Position numbers and translations under genes: made by a program. Shown piece by piece: positions 19,432 through 29,203 of a stretch of DNA of 64,000 bases. The notes under the pieces are model-generated. The model worked only from the letters and a program-made list of their open reading frames with translations. It was not told the DNA's origin and ran no database searches. This DNA is from Alphaproteobacteria bacterium. Lineage in GTDB: Bacteria; Pseudomonadota; Alphaproteobacteria; Rhodobacterales; Rhodobacteraceae. Numbering within the stretch: the stretch's first letter is position 1; every line of letters starts with the position of its first letter. The stretch is from positions 124,001 to 188,000 of the forward strand of contig JAUIFH010000005.1 of assembly GCA_030429495.1 (NCBI GenBank). The letters are read 5' to 3'.

Positions 19432-19482
19432 TTCATCTTGCCCCAAATACCTCGGGGGTCCGGGGGCAGCGCCCCTGGCCCG
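19432..19482 (-). repeat. dispersed hairpin + GTATTTGGGGCAAGATGAA element, copy B
   Basis: On the minus strand a GGGGC-GCT-GCCCC hairpin is followed by CCCCCGAGGTATTTGGGG and CAAGATGAA, ending one base before the acyl-CoA dehydrogenase start. It fills nearly the whole gap between the hydratase and dehydrogenase genes, in the same relation to the next start codon as copy A to proA. Confidence 0.7.
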
Positions 19483-19485
19483 CCC

Positions 19486-20298
19486 TCAATCCCCCTTGAA
19501 TACCGGTTTGGTCTTTGCCACGAACGCGCGGTAGGCACGCTCAAAATCCTTTGTCTGCATGCAGAGCGCCTGCGCCTGCGCCTCGGCCTCGATCGCCTGA
19601 TCCAGCCCCATGTCCCATTCCTGGTTGAGCTGCGTCTTGGTGATCCCGTGGGCGAAAACCGGCCCGTCGGCCAGTGACCGCGCCAGCCGCGCGGCCTCGT
19701 CCTCAAGCCGGTCGGCGGGGTGCAGCGCGTTCCAGAAACCCCAGGCCGCACCTTCCTCTGCCGTCATGACCCGGCCGGTATAGAGCAGTTCCGCCGCCCG
19801 CCCCTGCCCGATGATCCGCGGCAGCATCGCGCAGGCGCCCATATCGCAGCCGGCCAGACCCACGCGGGTGAACAGGAACGCGCATTTTGCCGCCGGCGTC
19901 GCAAGCCGCAGATCCGACGCCATCGCAAGGATCGCCCCCGCGCCGACGCAGATGCCGTCCACCGCCGTGATGATCGGCCTGCCGCAATGAAGCATCGCCT
20001 TCACCAGATCGCCTGTCATCCGCGTGAAGGCCAGCAGCCCCTTCATGTCCCGTCCCACCAGCGGACCGATGATGTCATGCACGTCGCCACCGGAACAGAA
20101 GTTGCCGCCATTCGACGCCAGCACGACCACATCCACATCGGTCGCAAAGGCCAGCGCCCGAAATGTGTCGCGCAGTTCAGCATAGCTTTCGAAGGTCAGC
20201 GGATTCTTCCGCTCCGGCCGGTTGAGCCGGACGGTCGCGACGCGGTCTTCGACGCTCCAGAGGAAGTTTTCGGGCCTCAGCCCGGCCAGTGCCGTCAT
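19486..20298 (-). CDS. enoyl-CoA hydratase/isomerase family protein
   Basis: This 270-residue crotonase-fold protein has the oxyanion-hole segments [19 protein letters not shown] and [25 protein letters not shown]. Glu residues that act as acid/base in classic hydratases are not obvious at both usual places, so it could be a hydratase, isomerase or ring hydrolase acting on the CoA intermediate. It begins with an ATGA overlap with the MarR gene, unusual because it couples regulator and enzyme translation. Confidence 0.88.
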   Translation of the reverse strand: MTALAGLRPENFLWSVEDRVATVRLNRPERKNPLTFESYAELRDTFRALAFATDVDVVVLASNGGNFCSGGDVHDIIGPLVGRDMKGLLAFTRMTGDLVKAMLHCGRPIITAVDGICVGAGAILAMASDLRLATPAAKCAFLFTRVGLAGCDMGACAMLPRIIGQGRAAELLYTGRVMTAEEGAAWGFWNALHPADRLEDEAARLARSLADGPVFAHGITKTQLNQEWDMGLDQAIEAEAQAQALCMQTKDFERAYRAFVAKTKPVFKGD

Positions 20299-20732
20299 TC
20301 CACCCCTCCCTTCGCGCGTCTCAGGATATCTGTGAGGCTGTCGAGATCGCTTTCCGTGAGCGCGGCAAAAAGCGTATCGACCTCGGCCTCATGGTCGGTC
20401 GCGAGACCTTCGAACTGGGTGACGCCCGAAGGCGTAAGGGCAACATGGATCGTGCGGCGGTCGGTCTCGGACGGCGTGCGGCGCACGAGGCCTTCGCCCT
20501 CCAGCCGGTCCACGACCGCAGTCGCGTTACCGTTCGAGACGAGCAGCATCCGGCTCAGCTCTCCCATCGTCGCGCCTTCGCGCCGGCGGTAGAGCGCGGC
20601 CATCACGTCGAACCGCGGCAGCGTCGTCGCATGGTTTACCCGCAGGTATTCCCGCAGGTGGTTCTCTGCCGCCCGCGTCACGCCCAGGAGGCGGATCCAG
20701 GCCTTGAGGCGGCGCTTGGAAAGATCGCTCAT
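20295..20732 (-). CDS. MarR-family transcriptional regulator
   Basis: The 145-residue protein has the MarR winged helix: [46 protein letters not shown] followed by the wing with [16 protein letters not shown], where the D-R-R motif contacts DNA. MarR proteins in CoA-dependent aromatic operons (BadR-like) respond to the aryl-CoA. It is embedded as the third gene of the operon, implying autoregulation, and the palindromes at 23768-23805 are the obvious target. Confidence 0.92.
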   Translation of the reverse strand: MSDLSKRRLKAWIRLLGVTRAAENHLREYLRVNHATTLPRFDVMAALYRRREGATMGELSRMLLVSNGNATAVVDRLEGEGLVRRTPSETDRRTIHVALTPSGVTQFEGLATDHEAEVDTLFAALTESDLDSLTDILRRAKGGVE

Positions 20733-21448
20733 ATCTCGCCTCCCGCGACGGAAAGCGCGTGGCCGTTCACCATCGACGCCTCCGGCGATGCGAGGAAGAG
20801 CGCGGCCGCCGCGACCTCCTCGGGCCGGATGAACCGCCCGGCCGGATTGCCCGAAGCGATCCGTTCGCGGGCGTCCTCCTCGCTGATCTCTAGCCGCGCC
20901 ATGAGGCCGGTGACCGCCTTGTCGGCCAGCGGCGTATCGACAAAGCCGGGGCAGATGGCATTGCAGGTGATGCCCCTCTTCGCGACTTCCAGCGCGACAG
21001 ACCGGACGAGACCCAGAACCCCGTGTTTCGCCGCCGCATAGGCCGCGATTGCCGGGCCGCCCTTCAGGCTTGCCGTCGAGGCCATCGCAATAAGTCGCCC
21101 GCCGGCCTCCATCCCGTCGAGAGCGGCGCGGAAGGTCAGGAACGTGCCGGTCAGGTTCACCGCCAGCGTATCGTTCCAGGCGGAAAGCGTGATGTCGCGG
21201 AGCCGGCCGGCGCTGCCGCCGCCGGCATTGGCGATCACGATGTCGAACGGCCGTTCGAACAGGGCATCGACCTGCCCCTCATCCGTCACGTCGGCAACGC
21301 GGCAATCCATTCCGCGCCCGCCATCGGTTTCCTGCAATGGCGCCATGCGGCGCCCGGTAATGGTCACGGCATCGCCCGCGTCGCTGAAGGCGCGCGCCAC
21401 GGCACGTCCGATGCCCGATCCCCCGCCGGTGACGAGAACCCGCCTCAT
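20729..21448 (-). CDS. SDR-family NAD(P)-dependent oxidoreductase
   Basis: This 239-residue short-chain dehydrogenase has the Rossmann motif [10 protein letters not shown] at the N-terminus, NAG in IVIANAGGG, the catalytic Ser in [10 protein letters not shown] and the YAAAKH motif with Tyr and Lys. It overlaps the monooxygenase stop at its 5' end and marR at its 3' end by ATGA. It probably oxidises or reduces a hydroxy/keto intermediate after ring attack. I start at the ATG at 21448 because of the overlap; the open frame upstream is a shadow of the neighbour. Confidence 0.92.
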   Translation of the reverse strand: MRRVLVTGGGSGIGRAVARAFSDAGDAVTITGRRMAPLQETDGGRGMDCRVADVTDEGQVDALFERPFDIVIANAGGGSAGRLRDITLSAWNDTLAVNLTGTFLTFRAALDGMEAGGRLIAMASTASLKGGPAIAAYAAAKHGVLGLVRSVALEVAKRGITCNAICPGFVDTPLADKAVTGLMARLEISEEDARERIASGNPAGRFIRPEEVAAAALFLASPEASMVNGHALSVAGGEI

Positions 21449-23733
21449 ACCCGCAACGCCTCCTGCTGCTGCCGCTCCGCCAGGCGGTATGCCTGGTCGC
21501 GCCCCGCCAGATAGGGCAAAGGCCAGTCCGTATTCGCGTCGCCCAACGCCACAGCGGCATGGAGCGTCCAGTACGGGTCGGCCAGATGCGGCCGCGCGAG
21601 ACAGACCAGATCGGCACGCCCTGCCATCAGGATCGAATTGACGTGGTCCGGTTCGTAGATATTGCCGACAGCCATCGTGGCGATGCCGGTTTCGTTCCGG
21701 ATGCGATCGGAGAACGGAGTCTGGAACATGCGCCCGTAGACCGGCTTCGCCCCGGTCGAGGTCTGGCCGGCGGAAACGTCGATGATATCCGCGCCCGCCG
21801 CGTGAAAGCTTCTTGCGATCGCGACGGCCTCTTCCGGCGTCACGCCGCCATCCTCCACCCAATCGTGGGCGGAGATCCGGGCCGACATGGGCTTCGCTTC
21901 CGGCCAGACGGCACGCATGGCGGCGAAAACCTCCAGCGGATAGCGCATCCGGTTCTCGAGGCTGCCGCCGTAGTCGTCGGTTCGCCGGTTGGACAAGGGA
22001 GAGATGAAGGACGAGATGAGGTAGCCGTGCGCGGCATGGAGTTCGACCATGTCAAAGCCGGCGCGGTCAGCCATCCGCACCGACGACACGAACTCGGCCG
22101 TCACGCGATCCATGTCCGCGCGCGTCATCGCCTTCGGCACCTGATTACCCGGCGACCAAGAGATCGCCGAGGCGGAGAGAAGCGGCCAGTTTCCGGCCTC
22201 AAGCGGCGCGTCCATTCCTTCCCAGCCAAGCCGGGTGGAACCCTTGCGGCCAGAATGGCCGATCTGGCAACAGATCTTCGCCCGACTCTCGGCATGGACG
22301 AAATCGACGATGCGCGACCAGGCGGCTTCATGTTCCGGCGCATAAAGGCCCGGGCAGCCCGGCGTGATCCGCCCCTCGGGGCTGACACAGGTCATCTCGG
22401 TATAGACAAGGCCCGCGCCGCCCTTTGCCCGCTCGCCCAGATGCACAAGGTGCCAGTCGGTCGGGCAGCCATCCTTTGCGCGGTATTGCGCCATCGGCGA
22501 AACGACGACGCGGTTTTCCAGTTCCATGTCCCGCAGGCGATAGGGCGCGAACATGGGCGCCCGCCCTGCCCGGCCGCCCGCCTTGCCCTGAAACCAGTCC
22601 TCGGCCTCGCGCAGCCACGCGGGGTCGCGCAGCCGCAGGTTCTCGTGGCTGATCCGCTGGGACCGGGTCAGCAACGAATACGCGAACTGCGGCGCCGGCA
22701 TGTCGAGGTAGCGCTCCACCTCCTCGAACCACTCCATCGAGTTCCGCGCCGCCGATTGAAGCCGCAGGACTTCAAGCCGCCTCTCGTCCTGATAGCGGGC
22801 AAAGGCCGCCTCCATCGTCGGTTCGGAATGCAGGTAGTCGGCCAGCGCGATGGCACTGTCGAACGCCAGACGCGACCCGGAGCCGATGGAGAAATGCGCC
22901 GTCGCCGCCGCGTCGCCCATCAGCACGACATTGCCGTGATACCATTTCTCGCACAGGACGCGCGGGAACTGGATCCACACCGCCGAGCCACGCAAATGCG
23001 CGGCGTTCGACATCAGTTCGTGCCCGCCAAGGTGATCCGCGAATATCCGCCGGCAAGTCTCGACGTTCTCTTCCTTCGACATCCGCTCAAAACCCCAGCG
23101 GTCCCAGGTCTCGGGCGCGCATTCCACGATAAACGTCGCGGTATCCGCGTCGAACTGGTAGACATGCGCCCAGACCCAGCCATGTTCGGTCTTCTCGAAG
23201 ATGAAGGTGAACGCGTCGTCGAACTTCTGATGCGTGCCAAGCCAGACGAACTTGCAGCGGCGGGTGTCGATGTCGGGCCTGAACACATCCTGATATTCGC
23301 GCCGGACGGTGGAATTGAGGCCGTCGCAGGCAACAACCAGATCATAGTCGCGGCGGAATTCCTCGGCCGAGCGGAACTCCGTCTCGAACCGCATCTCGAC
23401 ACCCAGCTGTCGGGCCCGGTCCTGCAGGAGGACGAGCATCTGCCTGCGCCCGATGCCAGCGAAACCGTGCCCGCCGGACACTGTCCGCTGCCCCGCATGG
23501 ACAACCGCGATATCGTCCCAATAGGCGAAGTGGTCGCGGATCGCGTCGGTCGACTTGGGATCGTTCACCTGCATCCGGCCAAGCGCGTCGTCCGACAGCA
23601 CGACACCCCAACCGAACGTGTCCCGGGCGCGGTTACGCTCCAGGACAGTGACCTCATGCGCGGGGTCGCGCAGCTTCATCGAGATCGCGAAATAAAGCCC
23701 GGCCGGACCGCCGCCGAGACACAGAACCTTCAT
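21445..23733 (-). CDS. bifunctional 2-aminobenzoyl-CoA monooxygenase/reductase type flavoprotein (annotated elsewhere as salicylyl-CoA 5-hydroxylase/oxidoreductase)
   Basis: This 762-residue protein fuses two flavoprotein domains. Residues 1 to about 375 are a PHBH-type FAD monooxygenase ([10 protein letters not shown] at 7-16, and the [15 protein letters not shown] motif). Residues about 385-755 are an Old Yellow Enzyme domain ([34 protein letters not shown]). That fusion is the known architecture of the Azoarcus 2-aminobenzoyl-CoA monooxygenase/reductase, which hydroxylates and reduces the ring in one protein. It is the first gene of the operon, with a GGGAGGAG ribosome-binding site and the putative operators upstream. 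Confidence 0.9.
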   Translation of the reverse strand: MKVLCLGGGPAGLYFAISMKLRDPAHEVTVLERNRARDTFGWGVVLSDDALGRMQVNDPKSTDAIRDHFAYWDDIAVVHAGQRTVSGGHGFAGIGRRQMLVLLQDRARQLGVEMRFETEFRSAEEFRRDYDLVVACDGLNSTVRREYQDVFRPDIDTRRCKFVWLGTHQKFDDAFTFIFEKTEHGWVWAHVYQFDADTATFIVECAPETWDRWGFERMSKEENVETCRRIFADHLGGHELMSNAAHLRGSAVWIQFPRVLCEKWYHGNVVLMGDAAATAHFSIGSGSRLAFDSAIALADYLHSEPTMEAAFARYQDERRLEVLRLQSAARNSMEWFEEVERYLDMPAPQFAYSLLTRSQRISHENLRLRDPAWLREAEDWFQGKAGGRAGRAPMFAPYRLRDMELENRVVVSPMAQYRAKDGCPTDWHLVHLGERAKGGAGLVYTEMTCVSPEGRITPGCPGLYAPEHEAAWSRIVDFVHAESRAKICCQIGHSGRKGSTRLGWEGMDAPLEAGNWPLLSASAISWSPGNQVPKAMTRADMDRVTAEFVSSVRMADRAGFDMVELHAAHGYLISSFISPLSNRRTDDYGGSLENRMRYPLEVFAAMRAVWPEAKPMSARISAHDWVEDGGVTPEEAVAIARSFHAAGADIIDVSAGQTSTGAKPVYGRMFQTPFSDRIRNETGIATMAVGNIYEPDHVNSILMAGRADLVCLARPHLADPYWTLHAAVALGDANTDWPLPYLAGRDQAYRLAERQQQEALRV

Positions 23734-23767
23734 CCGGCTCCTCCCTGCCTGACATCGGAAGCCTGAC

Positions 23768-23779
23768 ATTGCCGGCAAT
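23768..23779. promoter_or_regulatory. 12-bp perfect palindrome upstream of the aromatic operon
   Basis: ATTGCCGGCAAT is self-complementary and lies 35 bases before the start of the monooxygenase gene, nine bases from the larger palindrome. It may be a second regulator half-site pair or part of the 5' leader. Function inferred from position only. Confidence 0.4.
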
Positions 23780-23788
23780 ACATTTCAA

Positions 23789-23805
23789 GTTTAAAATTTT
23801 TAAAC
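23789..23805. promoter_or_regulatory. 17-bp palindrome, candidate MarR operator
   Basis: GTTTAAAA and TTTTAAAC flank a single central T, a perfect inverted repeat in an otherwise GC-rich region. It lies 56 bases upstream of the first gene of the operon and about 92 bases before the divergent Mur-like gene. Size and symmetry suit a MarR dimer; the AT-richness also suggests overlap with the promoter. The operon-encoded MarR is the likeliest ligand. Confidence 0.55.
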
Positions 23806-23896
23806 CCGTAAAGTCTGCGCGTGCCGGGCGAAGGATTTCGGCTTTCCGACCCGTGGCGAATCCCCTAAACCGCTGGACGAAGGATCGGACGGCGAC

Positions 23897-24319
23897 ATGA
23901 CCCAGCCCATCATCGCGCGTTGCGAGGCCAAGGGCCTCCGGATGACCGAGCAGCGCCGGATCATCGCGAAAGTGCTGGAGGAATCCGACGACCACCCCGA
24001 TGCCGAGGTCCTTTACGCCCGCGCCTGCGCCATCGACCCGAAGATCTCGCTCGCCACTGTTTACCGGACCGTGAAGCTCTTCGACGAGGCAGGCATTCTC
24101 GACAAGCTGGAATTCGGCGACGGCCGGGCGCGCTACGAAGATGCGGAACGCGCCCATCACGACCACCTGATCGACCTGACGACCGGCGAGGTCATCGAAT
24201 TCGTGGACCCGGAGATCGAAATTCTCCAGGAAAAGATCGCGAGACGCCTCGGCTACCGGCTGAAAGGGCATCGGCTGGAACTGTTCGGAGTGCCCGCCAA
24301 GAATCGTGACCGGGGCTGA
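23897..24319 (+). CDS. Fur-family metalloregulator, Mur-like
   Basis: The 140-residue protein has the Fur winged helix (TEQRRIIAKVLEES, SLATVYRTVKLFDEAGILDK) and the metal-binding HHDH at residues 87-90. The downstream segment reads LIDLTTGEVIEF where E. coli Fur has cysteines (LICLDCG), and no CXXC pairs occur, so structural zinc is not held by cysteines. That is the pattern of the alphaproteobacterial manganese-responsive Mur. It is divergent from the aromatic operon and followed after three bases by an EamA transporter gene. Call as Fur family is firm; Mn versus Fe specificity is inferred. Confidence 0.9.
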   Translation: MTQPIIARCEAKGLRMTEQRRIIAKVLEESDDHPDAEVLYARACAIDPKISLATVYRTVKLFDEAGILDKLEFGDGRARYEDAERAHHDHLIDLTTGEVIEFVDPEIEILQEKIARRLGYRLKGHRLELFGVPAKNRDRG

Positions 24320-24322
24320 GCG

Positions 24323-25201
24323 ATGCACAACCTGCGCGGCATCCTGCTTGTCCTGTTCTCCATGGCTGCCTTCTCTATCGAGGACGCTTTCATCAAGATG
24401 CTGACCGGCGCACTGCCGATCGGGCAGGTTCTCCTGTCCGTCGGGATCGGCGGTATCATCGTTTTCGGCGCGCTTTCCGGGCCCTCCGCGTGGCGCGGAA
24501 TCGCCACGGCGCTGGCAGTGCCGCAGGTCGCGCTTCGCACTGCCGCCGAGGCGTTCGCCGCAATCACCTTCGTGACCGCGCTGTCGCTCGTGCCGCTCTC
24601 CACCGTTGCTGCCGTCTTTCAGGCCACGCCGCTCGCGGTCACGGCGGGCGCCGCTCTCTTCTTCAGCGAAACCGTGGGCTGGCGCCGATGGTCGGCGGTC
24701 TGCGCCGGCTTTCTCGGCGTGCTGATGATCTTGCGCCCCGGCACGGACGGGTTCCAGGCCGAGGCGGCATTGGTTCTTGTCACGGTCGTTGCGATCGCGC
24801 TGCGCGACCTCGTCACCCGGCGGATACCGGCGGGCGTGCCGTCGCTCGCCGTCGCCTTCCACGGCTTCCTCGCGCTTGTCGTTTCCGGCGCGGTGCTTCT
24901 CGCGCTCGGCGCGCCACTGGTGCGGCCCGAGCCCACCGCCTGGGCGTGGCTCGGCGCCGCCATCGTCTGCGGCACGGCGGGCTACTACGCGATCGTCGCC
25001 GCAATGCGCGCCGCCGATGCCTCTGCACTGATGCCGTTCCGCTATGCCCGCCTTGTCTTTTCGCTCGCCATCGGCGTCGCGGTCTTCGGCGAACATCCCG
25101 ACGCGATGACGCTTTCCGGCGCCGCGCTTATCGTCGCCGCCGCCTTCTACACCTATCTGAGAGAGCGGAAGGTAGCGCTAACGGCGGTGCCGGCGGAATA
25201 G
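24323..25201 (+). CDS. EamA-family (DMT) transporter
   Basis: This 292-residue membrane protein has ten predicted segments in two EamA repeats, starting MHNLRGILLVLFSMAAFSIEDAFIKML. Drug/metabolite transporters of this group export amino acids, metabolites or drugs; no substrate can be assigned. It starts four bases after the Mur-like gene stop, so both probably share a transcript. Its last codons contain a near-perfect GTTAGCGCTAAC-type palindrome that may serve the following eno gene. Confidence 0.87.
   Translation: MHNLRGILLVLFSMAAFSIEDAFIKMLTGALPIGQVLLSVGIGGIIVFGALSGPSAWRGIATALAVPQVALRTAAEAFAAITFVTALSLVPLSTVAAVFQATPLAVTAGAALFFSETVGWRRWSAVCAGFLGVLMILRPGTDGFQAEAALVLVTVVAIALRDLVTRRIPAGVPSLAVAFHGFLALVVSGAVLLALGAPLVRPEPTAWAWLGAAIVCGTAGYYAIVAAMRAADASALMPFRYARLVFSLAIGVAVFGEHPDAMTLSGAALIVAAAFYTYLRERKVALTAVPAE
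25171..25182. promoter_or_regulatory. GTTAGCGCTAAC-like palindrome upstream of eno
   Basis: GGTAGCGCTAAC differs by one base from the symmetric sequence GTTAGCGCTAAC, which has the central CG typical of LacI-family operators. It lies inside the last codons of the EamA gene and about 90 bases before the eno start. Similar sequences precede fda and fumC. CceR, a LacI-family regulator of central carbon metabolism in Rhodobacter, is the candidate; I recall its motif as of this type but could not check it. Confidence 0.45.
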
Positions 25202-25230
25202 TTCTTCCCCTCTGCGCTTTCCTTGCGTAA

Positions 25231-26550
<1,320 letters not shown>

Positions 26551-26583
26551 TTTCTTCTTGGCCCAAATACTCCCGCCGGAGGC
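26551..26583 (-). repeat. dispersed GTATTTGGGCCAAGAAGAAA element, copy C
   Basis: On the minus strand GCCGGAGGCGGGAGTATTTG continues with GGCCAAGAAGAAA, the same core as copies A and B. The hairpin side of the element merges with the eno terminator. Confidence 0.7.
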
Positions 26584-26607
26584 AAACCCGCCTCTGGCGG
26601 GTTTTTC
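26584..26607 (+). terminator. intrinsic terminator of eno
   Basis: AACCCGCC pairs with GGCGGGTT around TCT and TTTTTC follows. It starts about 34 bases after the eno stop codon and forms the hairpin end of element C, and it also separates eno from the convergent globin gene. Confidence 0.9.
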
Positions 26608-26637
26608 TTTCCGGCAGGACCGAACAGGTGGCGTGGA

Positions 26638-27054
26638 TCAGGTGATCTCGCCCCGACGGATGATGCGTCCGGCAAGCTCGGCATAGGCGGCGCGCCACGC
26701 CGCCTCCACCTCAGCATCGAACTCGGCACCCAATTCCTCGCGAAGCGTGTCGATCAGCGCCTCGCCCATCGGCGCGAAATGCTCCGCCTTGACCCCGATC
26801 ACCGCGTGGAACTTGCCGAGGTCGGCGAACTTCCCGCCCAGATCCTCGGGCTTCTCGATATTCTCGATGGCGATGCCCAGCGTCGTCATGAACTTCATCC
26901 CCTGCCCGGCAAGGTCGTCACGGAACATCGCGCGAAGCTCTGGCGCGCGGCCAAAGAGCGCCTCGTAGAAGAAGACGGATGCCGGCCTGAGACGGTCGCG
27001 GAGCTTTCCGAAACTCTCGCGGATCAGGGCGGACTGGCGCGCATCGACCGGCAT
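26638..27054 (-). CDS. single-domain globin
   Basis: The 138-residue protein resembles the globin domain of flavohemoglobins and Vitreoscilla-type haemoglobins: LIRESFGKLRDRLRPASVFFYEALFGRAPELRAMF at the N-terminus and an HAVIGVKAEHFAPMGEAL region, where the first His (VIGVKAEHF) is the likely proximal haem ligand. It lacks a reductase domain. Such globins bind oxygen or detoxify nitric oxide. The ATG at 27054 has an AAAGGATT ribosome-binding site. An FNR/DNR-like box lies about 67 bases upstream, which agrees with a role at low oxygen or with NO. Confidence 0.87.
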   Translation of the reverse strand: MPVDARQSALIRESFGKLRDRLRPASVFFYEALFGRAPELRAMFRDDLAGQGMKFMTTLGIAIENIEKPEDLGGKFADLGKFHAVIGVKAEHFAPMGEALIDTLREELGAEFDAEVEAAWRAAYAELAGRIIRRGEIT

Positions 27055-27114
27055 GGGGCAATCCTTTCGCTGTTGGCGTCGCGACCAGCCTGCCAGCCAC
27101 CCGCCACTGCCGCC

Positions 27115-27128
27115 TTGATGCATCTCAA
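27115..27128. promoter_or_regulatory. FNR/DNR-like box between globin and desaturase genes
   Basis: TTGATGCATCTCAA matches the Crp/FNR-family consensus TTGATnnnnATCAA at nine of ten fixed positions. Its centre is about 67 bases before the globin start and 60 before the desaturase start, so it could serve either divergent gene. FnrL or a DNR-type NO sensor would be the candidate regulator. Confidence 0.6.
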
Positions 27129-27180
27129 GGTGCGCGTCACCTCTCTTGCCCGGTGCGGGCGCTTGCGGCAGTCTCCGCGC

Positions 27181-28065
27181 ATGGATCACAAGGCATTCCT
27201 CGCGGCCCTTCCGCCGGACGAAAAACGTGCGCTGACCGAGACGAGCGACCGCGTCGGGCTTGTTCACCTTGCCGCGCATGGTGGGCTGATACTGCTCGGC
27301 GCGGCCCTTATCGTGGCGCGGGTGCCGTACTGGCCGCTGCTGCTGCCGCTACAGGGCATCCTGATCGTCTTCCTTTTCACACTCGAACACGAATGCACCC
27401 ATCGCACGCCGTTCCGGTCGGAGGCGCTGAACGACCGGGTCGGCCGCGCCTGCGGGTTCCTGATCCTGTTGCCGTTCGAGTGGTTTCGCTACTTCCACCT
27501 CGCCCATCACCGTTTCACAAACCTTCCGGGGCGTGATCCCGAACTCGACACGGCCAAGCCGAAGACGCTGCGCGAATGGTTCGTTCATGTATCCGGCTTT
27601 CCGGTCTGGCACGGCAATCTGCGGCTTCTGATCCGCCTCGCCCTCGGGCGCGAGCGGGCCGACTACCTGCCGGACCGCGCCCTGCCCCGGATGGAACGCG
27701 AGGCCCGCCTGATGGTCATCGGCTATCTGTTGGCATTTTTCTCGCTGCTATGGACACCTTTCCTGCTCTGGGTCTGGCTGCTGCCTGCCCTTCTCGGCCA
27801 GCCTTTCCTGCGGCTGTATCTGCTGGCCGAGCATGGCGACTGCCCTTTCGTCGCCAACATGTTCGAGAATACGCGCACGACCTTTACCAACCGGGTGGTG
27901 CGCTTCCTCGCCTGGAACATGCCCTACCATGTTGAGCATCACGTATATCCCGCCGTCCCCTTTCACCACCTGCCCGCGCTTCACCAGCGCATGCGCGACG
28001 CGCTGAAGGTCACGGCGGACGGCTACGCAGCCTTCACGCGCGACTACCTCGCGCGGCGGAACTGA
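27181..28065 (+). CDS. membrane fatty acid desaturase family protein
   Basis: The 294-residue protein has the three histidine boxes of di-iron membrane desaturases: HECTH at 70-74, HLAHH at 106-110 and HVEHH at 250-254, with hydrophobic segments before, between and after them. The HECTHRTPF form and short length fit the bacterial fatty acid desaturase family, which also includes lipid hydroxylases; substrate and position cannot be told. I start at the ATG at 27181. It diverges from the globin gene around the FNR-like box; an oxygen-using desaturase under such control would be logical. Confidence 0.85.
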   Translation: MDHKAFLAALPPDEKRALTETSDRVGLVHLAAHGGLILLGAALIVARVPYWPLLLPLQGILIVFLFTLEHECTHRTPFRSEALNDRVGRACGFLILLPFEWFRYFHLAHHRFTNLPGRDPELDTAKPKTLREWFVHVSGFPVWHGNLRLLIRLALGRERADYLPDRALPRMEREARLMVIGYLLAFFSLLWTPFLLWVWLLPALLGQPFLRLYLLAEHGDCPFVANMFENTRTTFTNRVVRFLAWNMPYHVEHHVYPAVPFHHLPALHQRMRDALKVTADGYAAFTRDYLARRN

Positions 28066-28124
28066 GCGGACTTTCCTGTATCGGATACAATCGCGCCATG
28101 GTCCCGCGCCCGGCGATCGGCTAT

Positions 28125-28211
28125 AGCGCTTCGGGTTTACGTTGAATCAGCAACTATAAGAATTCGAACGAAAAAGGTTCGAATTCTGTTTCAATAGAAA
28201 CCCGAAACGCT
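28125..28211. repeat. 87-bp palindromic repeat, left copy
   Basis: The outer arms AGCGCTTCGGGTTT and AAACCCGAAACGCT pair with one mismatch, and a perfect 11-bp inner stem (AGAATTCGAAC with GTTCGAATTCT) closes a seven-base loop. A second copy of exactly the same length and orientation lies at 29204-29290, so the two bracket rarD. It is AT-rich compared with its surroundings. Confidence 0.85.
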
Positions 28212-28247
28212 TCAGGCAGACGCGGTTTCAGGAAAGCGACCACGACG

Positions 28248-29189
28248 ATGCCCGACCCGGCACCAGCCAAGAACGAAGACAGCCTCGCGGGCTTCGGGCT
28301 CGCGCTGTCAGCCTATGTCCTTTGGGGCTTCCTGCCGCTCTACATGAAGGCGCTTGCCCATGTGCCGCCGGCAGAGGTCATCGCGCATCGCGTCCTCTGG
28401 TCGGTTCCCGTCGCGGGTCTCGTGCTCTTGGCGATGGGGCGGACCGCCGATCTGGTCAGCGCGCTGAAGACGCCGCGCATGATCGGGATGGCCGCGCTTA
28501 CCGCCGCGCTGATCTCGCTCAACTGGGGGGTCTATGTCTGGTCGATCGCCTCTGGAAACGCGCTCGAGGCCGCGCTTGGCTACTACATCAACCCGCTTTT
28601 CTCGATCTTCCTGGGCGCGGTTCTTCTGCGGGAACGCCTGAGCCGGCTGCAATGGCTCGCCGTTGGCCTAGCCGCGATGGCCGTCGTGGTGCTGACCGTC
28701 TCCGCCGGATCACTGCCGGTCGTGGCGCTGGCACTGACGTTGACCTGGGGCGGCTACGCCTTCCTGCGGAAATGGCTGCCGATCGGGCCGAACCAGGGTT
28801 TCATGCTGGAAACCATGCTTCTGGCACCCGGCGCGATCGGCTACATGATCTGGCTGTGGGCGACCGGCAAGGGCCACTTCCTGGCCGGATCGGACTTTGA
28901 CAACGCGATGCTTCTCGGCTGCGGGATCGTCACGGCGGTGCCGCTGCTTCTCTACGGCAACGGCGCGAAGCGGCTGACGCTCTCCACCATCGCGATCATG
29001 CAGTATATCGCGCCGACGATGATCCTCCTGATCGCGGTCTTCATCTTCGACGAGCCGTTCGGGCTTGCCCGCGCCATCGCATTCCCGATGATCTGGGCGG
29101 CGCTTGTCCTCTACACCTGGTCGATGGTGCGTCAGGTCCGCGCGCAAGCGGCCAGCCGCGCTGCGGCACAAGGGCCGGCATCGTCCTGA
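28248..29189 (+). CDS. rarD: RarD-type EamA transporter
   Basis: This 313-residue membrane protein has about ten segments and the RarD signature SAYVLWGFLPLYMKAL near residue 22, with HRVLWSVPVAG following and the AYVLTVSAGSLPVVALALTLTWGGYAFLRK-like second half. RarD was first described as a chloramphenicol-sensitive protein; its real cargo is unknown. It is bracketed by the two 87-bp palindromic repeats and has no other gene on its strand nearby. Confidence 0.88.
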   Translation: MPDPAPAKNEDSLAGFGLALSAYVLWGFLPLYMKALAHVPPAEVIAHRVLWSVPVAGLVLLAMGRTADLVSALKTPRMIGMAALTAALISLNWGVYVWSIASGNALEAALGYYINPLFSIFLGAVLLRERLSRLQWLAVGLAAMAVVVLTVSAGSLPVVALALTLTWGGYAFLRKWLPIGPNQGFMLETMLLAPGAIGYMIWLWATGKGHFLAGSDFDNAMLLGCGIVTAVPLLLYGNGAKRLTLSTIAIMQYIAPTMILLIAVFIFDEPFGLARAIAFPMIWAALVLYTWSMVRQVRAQAASRAAAQGPASS

Positions 29190-29203
29190 CGCGCCGGCGC
29201 TAA

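Noticed and set aside
23789-23805. CtrA site (TTAA-N7-TTAA) in the aromatic promoter
   Set aside because: The two TTAA-like halves are five bases apart, not seven, and the perfect palindrome fits a MarR dimer better.
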